DNA from: Haloferula sp. BvORR071
GTDB taxonomy: Bacteria; Verrucomicrobiota; Verrucomicrobiia; Verrucomicrobiales; Akkermansiaceae
Assembly (NCBI RefSeq): GCF_000739615.1
Contig: NZ_BATP01000007.1
Coordinates: 310,001 to 374,000 of the forward strand
Reading direction: 5' to 3'
DNA: 64,000 nucleotides
The notes under the pieces were generated by a model. It was given only the letters and a program-made list of their open reading frames with translations. It did no database searches and was not told where the DNA came from. Below, piece by piece: positions 8,303 to 15,650 of the stretch. Numbering within the stretch: the stretch's first letter is position 1; each line of letters starts with the position of its first letter. The position numbers and the translations under genes are program-made.

Positions 8303-9319
8303 TCACTCCACCGCCACCGGCTCCGGGAACTTCCACTTGCCGTCCAGGATCTCCGCGCGCGGGCGGTACAGCCGCACCGTGTAGTTCCAACCCGGCGTGA
8401 TCGGGATGTGATTCGAGGCCCCGTCCGGCTCGCCGCCGAACTGCACCTTCACCGATCCATCCTCCGCCTTCTTCGCCGTGATGTCGTTGATTGAGTAAGA
8501 GTTCTCCGAGTTCTTCTCGAAGTAGCCCTCCTTGTTGTAGACACTGATCGACCAGAAGGCATCCACCGGCACCTCCTTCACCACTAGCTTGTAGGCCGTC
8601 TTGCCATCGTTCTTCGCGGGGGTGAAATTGAGGTAAGTCGCATCCTTGTCGGGATTACCACCCCACCCCGCGGCAGTGCCGAGCAGATGCCGGATCGGAT
8701 CGACCTCGCCCTTCTTGCCGAAGGCCTTGCTGAAGCCGATCTCCGTCGAAGACAGCACCAGCAGCGCATCACGTACCTTCTTCTGGCTCACCGCATCCCA
8801 TTTCGGCACCTCGAAGCTCCCGGCGTCCTTCTGGCTCGCCTTGATCGCATCCTGCAGGGTGTGCACCTGCTTGATGTCCTCCGGATCCACTGGATCCACC
8901 AGCGTGCGGATCGCAGCCACCACATAGCGCGTGCCTGCGGCCTCGCGGGTGATTACATGCTCGCCGGCATCATAGACCACCGTCACCACATAGTGGTCCT
9001 GGTTAATCACTTGCATCGAGCGGAAGCGCTTCCCTGCATCCGGCAGCGTGATCGTCACCGGCCCTGCATCCAGATCGAAGACCGCTGACGAATACAGCGT
9101 GTCCCGGTTCAGCCGGATCACCGTCTGCTTGTCGATGTTCGCGGGCTCGCGGCGATGGCTGAATTTCCCGATTCCCCCGCTGTCCTTGATCAAACCCGCC
9201 ATATAGAGGTCCGACTCGGCGCGGGCGAAATTGTCCACCGTCACAGGCACCATATCCTGCGCGAACACGCCGCCGGTGACGGCCAAGCACAGGGATAGAA
9301 CTGCAATCTTCGTTTTCAT
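8303..9319 (-). CDS. Secreted DUF1254/DUF1214-type protein, short paralogue
   Basis: A 338-aa exported protein. The signal peptide is MKTKIAVLSLCLAVTGGVFA. It resembles the larger DUF1254 protein upstream in carrying an N-terminal part with RLNRDTLYSSAVFDL and a C-terminal DUF1214-like part (VDAFWSISVYNKEGY, then HIPITPGWNYTVRLYRP near the end). I used ATG at 9319 because it starts the signal peptide; the frame is open 54 bp further upstream but reads as antisense. DUF1254 proteins have no agreed activity. They are predicted soluble, beta-rich, and often encoded in pairs. The first copy ends 17 bp upstream, so the two are almost certainly co-expressed. Confidence 0.85.
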   Translation of the reverse strand: MKTKIAVLSLCLAVTGGVFAQDMVPVTVDNFARAESDLYMAGLIKDSGGIGKFSHRREPANIDKQTVIRLNRDTLYSSAVFDLDAGPVTITLPDAGKRFRSMQVINQDHYVVTVVYDAGEHVITREAAGTRYVVAAIRTLVDPVDPEDIKQVHTLQDAIKASQKDAGSFEVPKWDAVSQKKVRDALLVLSSTEIGFSKAFGKKGEVDPIRHLLGTAAGWGGNPDKDATYLNFTPAKNDGKTAYKLVVKEVPVDAFWSISVYNKEGYFEKNSENSYSINDITAKKAEDGSVKVQFGGEPDGASNHIPITPGWNYTVRLYRPRAEILDGKWKFPEPVAVE

Positions 9320-9336
9320 GATTTGTTTTGTCGTTG

Positions 9337-10746
9337 TTATTCTCCGACCTTCTCCACATTCGGCAGTTTCCACTTCTTCTCGAAGAATTCGGGCTTCGGC
9401 CCGTAAACCCGGAACATCAGCTCAAAACCCCGCTCCGGGTCGGTCGGCACCCAGTTCGATTCCTTCCCTACCGGCGCCTTCGCACCGAAGTAGAGATCAG
9501 TCGAGCCGTCGCTATTCTTCTGGAGCTCCTTCACGTTCGAAGCCCGGCTCGCGTGGGGCATGCCCTTCATCAGCGCATGCGTCTCCGCATCGTAGACCGT
9601 GACCGACCAGTATTGGCTCGTCGGCGCATCCGCCGGGATCCGCAGCCGGTAGTTTCCCTTTCCCTCGAAGGGCTGGTCGCTGCCGTCATGGATCGCCAGC
9701 AGATAGAACTGCGCCGGCCCCAGGTGCTTCGGGCTGAAGTAAGCGATCGAATACATCGCCGCCCGTCCCGAGACCGGATAGCTGTCCGCATCGGCAAACA
9801 TCGAGTTCATCCCCTCGATCGTCTCCTGCGAAATCGGCACCGCCCAGTGCGTGCCCGGATAGAAGGATGGATCGAAGCCGGACTCATAGGTCCGTGTCAC
9901 TTCCGCGTGCGCCTGCTTCGCCGCCGCCTCAAGGACCTTCTTTGTCTCCCCATCCGGCTGGAAGGGCTTGCCCTTCTCGATCCCGATCGTCTTCAGCATC
10001 TCGATCATCACCTTGTCCCGCTCCAGCCACGGCTCGATCTGCACCATCCGGTCCAGTGACTCGAAGAAGCTCGCGTCATAGCGAATGGTCGAGTCGAAGT
10101 CCTTCCCATACACATCCACGAAGACCGTCGAATCGGGCGAGTCTCCCAGCGGGTAAAACTTGATCTTCTTCCCGTGCGCCACCGCCGTCGCGATGTCCTC
10201 CGGGCTGCGGCTCTTGAAGTTCGAGCGCAGGATCACGAAGCCCTGATAGGTATCCGAGGACAAAACGGTGTAGCCTTCCGGTGCCTTGTCCTTGTAGCCC
10301 GGTGGCGTGATCAGGAACTTGCCGCCCTTCCCTTCATCCGCGCCCGCAGGTCCCACATCGATCAAGGCATTCTGCCAGGCGACGTCCACACTGCCCACAA
10401 TCACGCCATCACCTCCGGCAGGCGGGATCTCCAGCACCACCGGCCCCTTCCGCGTATCGTAGAAGGGATTGAGGTAAATCGTATCCGGATTCGGCGTCAG
10501 CGTCTGGTTCTTCGCATTGACCGGCTGGGACCAATATATCACCTGGTTAGCCGCGCCGCCATTCGCGATCGCGGCCTGCAGCATCCGGTCGTAGTTCACG
10601 ATCGGCATGCCCCAGATCACCGCTTCCACGGCACGGCGCGCTACGGCACCGTTGTTGATGACGTCCCCGCCTTGGGCGCTTGCTTGCCCTGAAAGCGCCA
10701 AGCCAGCCACGGCCATGACGCATGAAATTCCTCTGATAGTCTTCAT
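9337..10746 (-). CDS. Secreted DUF1254 plus DUF1214 protein
   Basis: A 469-aa exported protein with a signal peptide of about 24 residues (ending SGQASA). The DUF1254 domain at about 35-170 has IWGMPIVNYDRMLQAA and LTPNPDTIYLNPFYDTR. The DUF1214 domain at about 330-460 has QYWSVTVYDAETHALM and ESNWVPTDPERGFELMFR. This full-length two-domain layout is typical of the family. The function is unknown for the family; a role in handling an extracytoplasmic small molecule or polymer is sometimes inferred from context. It lies 12 bp after the HAD gene and 17 bp before its shorter paralogue. Confidence 0.88.
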   Translation of the reverse strand: MKTIRGISCVMAVAGLALSGQASAQGGDVINNGAVARRAVEAVIWGMPIVNYDRMLQAAIANGGAANQVIYWSQPVNAKNQTLTPNPDTIYLNPFYDTRKGPVVLEIPPAGGDGVIVGSVDVAWQNALIDVGPAGADEGKGGKFLITPPGYKDKAPEGYTVLSSDTYQGFVILRSNFKSRSPEDIATAVAHGKKIKFYPLGDSPDSTVFVDVYGKDFDSTIRYDASFFESLDRMVQIEPWLERDKVMIEMLKTIGIEKGKPFQPDGETKKVLEAAAKQAHAEVTRTYESGFDPSFYPGTHWAVPISQETIEGMNSMFADADSYPVSGRAAMYSIAYFSPKHLGPAQFYLLAIHDGSDQPFEGKGNYRLRIPADAPTSQYWSVTVYDAETHALMKGMPHASRASNVKELQKNSDGSTDLYFGAKAPVGKESNWVPTDPERGFELMFRVYGPKPEFFEKKWKLPNVEKVGE

Positions 10747-10758
10747 CGATTTCTGAGG

Positions 10759-11751
10759 CTATTTTTCTGGGAAAATCTTCGCCCAATCGTCCTTCATGCT
10801 GATCAGGACCCAGCCTTTCTCCTTCGCGGCATCGATGCCCTTGTCCAGCTTCCCGATGTGGGACTCGCGGTCGTAGGCCCACTCGCGCTCGGCATCCGTG
10901 TGATGGACGATCATCCCCAGCCGAGCGCCCTTGCCGCTGGTGGTCCACTCCAGCATCTGGAAGTCCCCGTCGGAGTTGCCGAAGGCAGCAATCGGCCGCC
11001 GCCCGATGTGCCGCTGGATGCCCACCGGCTTGCCGACATTGTCATCGTTCAGCACGATCTCCGGCGTCTTCACGATCACCGGTGTGCCGTCGCGCACTTC
11101 ATACTTCAGCCCGCCGCTCGATCCCACCACCTGCTCGGGAGGGATCCCATAGGTCTTCTCCACCCATGGCCGCATGAATTCGATTCCGCCGCCGGAAACA
11201 ATGAAAGTCTTGAAGCCATTCGCCCTCAAATAGGCCAGCAGCTCCAGCATCGGCTGGTAAACCATGCTCGTGAAGGGCTTGCCGGTTTTCGGATGCTTCG
11301 CCGTGGCGATCCACTCCGTCACGGACTTCTCGAACTCATCCGTCGTCATTCCCGAGTGCGTGGCCATGACCAGTGCCACCAGCGCCTTCTCCCCACCCGC
11401 CAGCGCGGTCTTCATGTCACCCTTCAGGATCGAGGCAAAAGGCTCCATCACGGTCCACTCGGGGTGCTGCGGTGCCATCTCCTTGATCTTGTCGAAGACA
11501 TAGAAGGCCTGGAAATAAATCGGCTGTTCGGCCCATAGCGTGCCGTCATTGTCGAAGGTAGCGATCCGCTCCGGCACCGGCACGAAGTCCGGCCCGCCTT
11601 CCTTGGTCACCTTCCCGACGAACTCGACGATGGCCTTCTTGGGACCGGTATCCTTCCACGATGGCAGCGGATCTTCCGCCGCATCGAGTGGAATGACCAG
11701 GATCTGGAGCGCGCAAAAGAATGCCCGCGAATGCCGCACTAAGGTCTTCAT
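10759..11751 (-). CDS. Exported HAD-superfamily phosphatase-like hydrolase
   Basis: A 330-aa protein with an N-terminal hydrophobic signal (about residues 9-25). HAD motif I is TFDNDGTLW (nucleophile D67, D69). Motif II lies in TFIVSGGGIEF and motif IV is AFGNSDGD, with KTYG between. The helical cap follows motif I, as in phosphoserine-phosphatase-like HADs. Exported HAD phosphatases remove phosphate from small molecules in the periplasm; the substrate is not known here. The gene lies 69 bp after sulfatase 2 and 12 bp before the DUF1254 gene, so it is part of the same transcription unit. Confidence 0.87.
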   Translation of the reverse strand: MKTLVRHSRAFFCALQILVIPLDAAEDPLPSWKDTGPKKAIVEFVGKVTKEGGPDFVPVPERIATFDNDGTLWAEQPIYFQAFYVFDKIKEMAPQHPEWTVMEPFASILKGDMKTALAGGEKALVALVMATHSGMTTDEFEKSVTEWIATAKHPKTGKPFTSMVYQPMLELLAYLRANGFKTFIVSGGGIEFMRPWVEKTYGIPPEQVVGSSGGLKYEVRDGTPVIVKTPEIVLNDDNVGKPVGIQRHIGRRPIAAFGNSDGDFQMLEWTTSGKGARLGMIVHHTDAEREWAYDRESHIGKLDKGIDAAKEKGWVLISMKDDWAKIFPEK

Positions 11752-11820
11752 GGCTTGATGATGAGGTGGGAAAGCGGGGCACCCCGGATGGGGTGACCCG
11801 CATGGGGTTGAATCGAATCC

Positions 11821-13428
11821 TTACTTGCCACCCATCGAAGCCTCGATCTGCTTCTGGACCTTCTCCAGATTGAAGGAACCCGGAGTCTGGCTCGGCGGGT
11901 AGTCCACCATGGTCTTCAGGAAGTTGCCCGCATACACCTGCATCGGCACCAAGAGGTAGACGCGGTCCAAAAACCAATCGTTGTAAATGTTCGCGCTGTG
12001 CTGCGCTTTCTCGAAGGGATCGCGCCGCAGGTTAAACAGCAGCGGCACGCGCAGCTCGGTGAAGGGCTCACGCCAAACCTCGAAGGCCATCCCGCGGTTT
12101 TCGAGGAAGACCGCCTTCCAAGCATCGTAGCGGATGGCCACGATCTGGCCGTCGTCGTTCACATACATGAACTCCCGACGCGGGTCCTTGTCGGTCTTGC
12201 CGGTGATGTAGTCGAGCTGGTTGTAGCCGTCGATGTAGTTGCGATACTTGCGCCCGTTCAGCTCCACGCCCTCCTTGAGCTTTTCCTTGATGTCGGGCGC
12301 TCCGGCGATGGCCGCAAAGGTCGGCAGCCAATCCTCATGCGAGACAACCCCATTCAGCACCGTTCCAGGCGGAATATGGCCGGGCCAGCGCACAAAGCAC
12401 GGGACGCGATAGGCACCTTCCCAGTTCGAGTTCTTCTCACTGCGGAAGGGCACCATGCCACCGTCAGGCCAAGTGTTGAAGTGCGGAGCGTTGTCCGTCG
12501 AATACATCACGATGGTGTTGTCGGTGAGCTTGTTGTCATCGAGGAACTTGAGAATGTCTCCGACCATCGCATCGTGCTCGATCATCCCGTCGGTATACTC
12601 GTCGTTGCCCTTGTGGCGATGTTCTGCCAGCACATGGGTGCGGAAGTGCATCCGCGTCGTGTTATACCAGACGAAGAAGGGCTTATCCGCCTTGGTCTGC
12701 CGCTGGATGAAATCCTTGGCCGCCGCCAGCGTTTCCTGGTCCACGGTTTCCATCCGCTTCCTCGTCAGCGGACCGGTATCCTCGATCCTGCCATCGGCAT
12801 ACGAATGAATCACACCGCGCGGACCGAACTTCTGTTTGAAGGTCTTTCCATCGGCCATGATCATGTCGCCGGGGTAGTCCTCATGCTCCGGCTCCTCCTC
12901 GGCGTTGAGGTGATAGAGATTGCCCATGAACTCATCGAAGCCGTGCTGCGTCGGCAGATGTTCGTCGCGGTCGCCCTGGTGGTTCTTGCCGAATTGGCCG
13001 GTGGCATAGCCCTGCGACTTCAGCACGGTGGCCATCGTCACATCGCTCTTCTGCCAGCCTTCCTTGGCACCCGGCATCCCGACCTTGGTCATGCCGGTGC
13101 GCACCGGTACATTGCCGCCGATGAAGGCGGCCCGTCCCGCGGTGCAGCTCTGCTGGCCATAGTAGTCGGTGAAGGCCACGCCTTCCTTGGCGATTCGGTC
13201 GATGTTGGGCGTCTGGTATCCCATCATGCCGCGGCTCCAGAAGCTGGTGTTCCAAGTGCCAATATCATCTCCCCAGATGACGAGGATGTTGGGTTTCTTG
13301 TCCTGCGCTGCGGCGAGCCCGCTGAGGGCCGCCGCAAAGGCGATGGTAATCGCGGGCACCAAGTGCCGCGACCTCCGGAGATGGCCGCATCGCGGCCCGT
13401 CGCCATTTATCATATCGTTTGGTTTCAT
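11821..13428 (-). CDS. Secreted arylsulfatase-type sulfatase (sulfatase 2)
   Basis: A 535-aa formylglycine-dependent sulfatase. ATG at 13428 gives a basic N-region (CGHLRRSRH) and a hydrophobic core ending at ALSGLAAAQ. An earlier in-frame ATG would add 13 residues that overlap the end of the DUF4239 gene. The metal site is WGDD and the active-site motif is CTAGR with Cys95. GKNHQGD and YSTDNAP follow. It is strongly similar along its whole length to the sulfatase at 5701-7293. Sulfatases of this type cleave sulfate esters outside the cytoplasm. The pair, separated by HAD, DUF1254 and barrel genes, looks like an old duplication with specialised copies. Confidence 0.93.
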   Translation of the reverse strand: MKPNDMINGDGPRCGHLRRSRHLVPAITIAFAAALSGLAAAQDKKPNILVIWGDDIGTWNTSFWSRGMMGYQTPNIDRIAKEGVAFTDYYGQQSCTAGRAAFIGGNVPVRTGMTKVGMPGAKEGWQKSDVTMATVLKSQGYATGQFGKNHQGDRDEHLPTQHGFDEFMGNLYHLNAEEEPEHEDYPGDMIMADGKTFKQKFGPRGVIHSYADGRIEDTGPLTRKRMETVDQETLAAAKDFIQRQTKADKPFFVWYNTTRMHFRTHVLAEHRHKGNDEYTDGMIEHDAMVGDILKFLDDNKLTDNTIVMYSTDNAPHFNTWPDGGMVPFRSEKNSNWEGAYRVPCFVRWPGHIPPGTVLNGVVSHEDWLPTFAAIAGAPDIKEKLKEGVELNGRKYRNYIDGYNQLDYITGKTDKDPRREFMYVNDDGQIVAIRYDAWKAVFLENRGMAFEVWREPFTELRVPLLFNLRRDPFEKAQHSANIYNDWFLDRVYLLVPMQVYAGNFLKTMVDYPPSQTPGSFNLEKVQKQIEASMGGK

Positions 13429-13463
13429 GGTCGTGGGGAATTCGTTGAATAGAACAGAGAGAA

Positions 13464-14252
13464 TCATTTCATGGAGTTAAGGAGATCGACCAAGGGTTGC
13501 TGCGAGACCTCGATGAAGCTGGCCTGCGGGCGGTCCAGCGAAGCGATCAGCGCGATCACCAGGCTGAAGGAGACCGCCAGGATCGGCTGCACCAGCGAGC
13601 GCTTCGACCCGGCAATCCCCATCTGATAGCCCACGGCGAGCATCCCCAGGAAAGTCAGGGCCGCGAGCGAGTCCCAGATCCCGGCGGGGATCCTCGCCTG
13701 CAGGGACACCGCCACCCGCATCGCGTGGAGATCGATCGTGCTGTTCAGCGAATCGATATAGAGGGCCGCCACGTCCGAGTTCATGTCCTTCCGTGCATTG
13801 GCCACCGCCAGATCCCACAGCCGCTTGTGGGTTTCGCCCGCCCTGGCCAAGGCCCCTGACATCTCCTCGCCGCTTATCTGCCCGCTCCGCAAGCGGTCGG
13901 CGAAGGCAACCCGCTCAGCCACGTAGTTCTTGAGCAGTGTCTTGGACTCACTGCTGTCCGGCTCCGGCATGAAGTCCGTCCGCAGGTAGGTGGTGCCGAT
14001 GCTGTTCGCCTCTTCCCGCACCAGCGCCTTCCGTGACTCATAACGCTCGGAAACGATCCCGAAGGTGAAGGCCATGATGAAGGCCACCAGCCCCAGCACC
14101 GAGCCCGCGATCGCCGAAACCGGAGACTCCTTCTCATCCTCCGACTTGCGCCGCGAGCGGTGCCCGAGACGATAGCCTAGCTCCAGCGACAGCATCACCA
14201 GCAGGATGGACCCCACCAGGATCAACCACACGGGTATCGAGTCGATGTTCAT
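13464..14252 (-). CDS. DUF4239 (bestrophin-like) integral membrane protein
   Basis: A 262-aa membrane protein with segments at about residues 8-26 (VWLILVGSILLVMLSLELGY), 48-65 (IAGSVLGLVAFIMAFTFG) and two near the C-terminus (IWDSLAALTFLGMLAVGYQ and LVQPILAVSFSLVIALIAS). A helical soluble portion lies between. This four-segment layout with EEANSIGTTYLR after the second segment is that of DUF4239 proteins, often labelled bestrophin-like. ATG 14252 is the first ATG; a TTG two codons earlier is possible. A channel activity is suggested by the label only. It lies 35 bp before sulfatase 2. Confidence 0.84.
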   Translation of the reverse strand: MNIDSIPVWLILVGSILLVMLSLELGYRLGHRSRRKSEDEKESPVSAIAGSVLGLVAFIMAFTFGIVSERYESRKALVREEANSIGTTYLRTDFMPEPDSSESKTLLKNYVAERVAFADRLRSGQISGEEMSGALARAGETHKRLWDLAVANARKDMNSDVAALYIDSLNSTIDLHAMRVAVSLQARIPAGIWDSLAALTFLGMLAVGYQMGIAGSKRSLVQPILAVSFSLVIALIASLDRPQASFIEVSQQPLVDLLNSMK

Positions 14253-14290
14253 GAGCAAGGGTCAAGGGGAGACTGCTTTGCAACGCGCAA

Positions 14291-14707
14291 TCACCAGTAC
14301 GGGCGGTGGTAGCCGTAGTAAGGCCCGTAAGCGCCGTACCAGCCGTAGGCGAAGTCGCGGTTCATCTGGGCGGCCTGGTAATTCTCCTGCGCGATCCGGC
14401 GCTCCACGGCGAGCTTCTGGTAGCGCTGGTAGGCCGCCTCATCGCCCACGTAGGCGACGCCCTTCGCCTCGTCCTTGTAGGCATACATCACCTTGCCCTT
14501 GTATTCGCCGCGCTGGAGCTTATAGGGTGCCAGTTGGGTGTAGAGCTCCTGCTGCTTCGTGTTCTGCGGCGTGCGGCTCGTGAAGCCCGCCGCCGAGAGC
14601 AGCGGCTCGGTGCTGGAAGCTCCGGTGCTGGCGCAGCTGCCCAGGAACAGCGGGCCGCAGCACAGAGCCACGAGCGCCAGGATCAGGGATGGAATGTTGT
14701 GTTTCAT
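14291..14707 (-). CDS. Small lipoprotein, unrecognised
   Basis: A 138-aa protein with a signal peptide ending in a lipobox (LFLGSC, acylated Cys at about residue 25). The middle is charged and predicted helical (YQRYQKLAVERRIAQENY). The tail is rich in tyrosine, glycine and tryptophan (YGWYGAYGPYYGYHRPYW). I do not recognise a family. The tail composition resembles the Tyr/Gly/Trp-rich stretch of the 863-aa protein encoded in the same gene series (GTGYYYPPYVGWW). This may mean both meet the same surface or polymer, which is inference. Confidence 0.75.
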   Translation of the reverse strand: MKHNIPSLILALVALCCGPLFLGSCASTGASSTEPLLSAAGFTSRTPQNTKQQELYTQLAPYKLQRGEYKGKVMYAYKDEAKGVAYVGDEAAYQRYQKLAVERRIAQENYQAAQMNRDFAYGWYGAYGPYYGYHRPYW

Positions 14708-14748
14708 GGTTTCAGTCGATTGCGGTTTCTGTTAGACTAGATTCGTCT

Positions 14749-15537
14749 CTAGCCCTTCGGAAAAAGAAAGGTCACCCCGAAGCGCAGGCCCCACTCCGCC
14801 CCGCTGTCCGGCCGTTCGAGGTAGTAGCGCGCCCCGCCGAAGAACTGCACCGGGTGCCCGCCGATCTTCATCAGTTGGCTCACCACGAAGTTTGCCGGCA
14901 CGTTCCACTGCTCCCGCTGCCAGTCGTAGGTGGACTCCAGGTTCAGCGTGAAGGTGGTGGCTTGCGGCGTCGTGTACGAGACGAAGGGCTGGATGAAGGT
15001 CGCATTCACCGACGCGCGGTCATCATCCCCGGCGAAGTCCCAGAGGTGGTTCGCCAGCGCGCCGTAGGTCCAGCCGTGCTGCTGCTTCAGGATCACCACC
15101 GTCGGCCCCACGCCCCACTTCTCCAGACCCAGGCTCGAGTCGGTCGCGGTCGGGATCAGGAAGGCCGGCCCGATGCCCCAGATGAAGGGCTCGCCCTTCT
15201 TCGGCGAGAAGAAGAAGCTCTGCGTGATGTCCCCGAGGCCGAACTCATCGTCCACGCCACCATAAGAGATCCCCTCCTGGTCGATCACCGGCAGGATCGT
15301 GCGCGAGATCACGTTCCAGTCCTCGTTCAAGGAGATCGGGATCACCGGCTGGATATTCAGCGTGAACTTCGTGCCGCCTCCCGGCCCGAGGCCGAAGTCG
15401 AGGTTCCCCTGTAAGGGCACGCTGATCAGGTCCGCCACCGGGTTGCTGAGCTTCTTCGCCAGGTCCGCATCTTCCGCGCGGAGCGGCAACACGGAAGCGA
15501 GCGCAAGCAGGGAGCACTGGATCGTAGTTCTATTCAT
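14749..15537 (-). CDS. Outer-membrane beta-barrel protein, neuromedin-U/SphA-like
   Basis: A 262-aa protein with a signal peptide (MNRTTIQCSLLALASVLPLRA) and a beta-strand-rich body. Features such as LQGNLDFGLGPGGGTKFTLN, GLGDITQSFFFSPKKGEPF and WGLRFGVTFLFPKG near the end fit the transporter-like outer-membrane family sometimes labelled neuromedin U. I chose ATG 15537; ATG 15543 and ATG 15558 are also in frame and would lengthen the signal slightly. It is the second beta-barrel of this cluster and lies 41 bp before the lipoprotein gene. A role in crossing the outer membrane is inferred from the family. Confidence 0.8.
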   Translation of the reverse strand: MNRTTIQCSLLALASVLPLRAEDADLAKKLSNPVADLISVPLQGNLDFGLGPGGGTKFTLNIQPVIPISLNEDWNVISRTILPVIDQEGISYGGVDDEFGLGDITQSFFFSPKKGEPFIWGIGPAFLIPTATDSSLGLEKWGVGPTVVILKQQHGWTYGALANHLWDFAGDDDRASVNATFIQPFVSYTTPQATTFTLNLESTYDWQREQWNVPANFVVSQLMKIGGHPVQFFGGARYYLERPDSGAEWGLRFGVTFLFPKG

Positions 15538-15650
15538 GATCATGATTCTGGAATTCATTCGGCTGGGCTTTCTTGCTAGAGAGGCAGGGCAGCAAGGCGA
15601 TGCAGAGGGGGACGGCGGATCCCCTCCCCGGGATCCGCCGCCCGTGGAGC

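Noticed and set aside
11998..13452. 484-codon open frame antisense to sulfatase 2
   Set aside because: The sulfatase is supported by active-site motifs. The similar antisense frame opposite sulfatase 1 shows that both are by-products of the same codon pattern.
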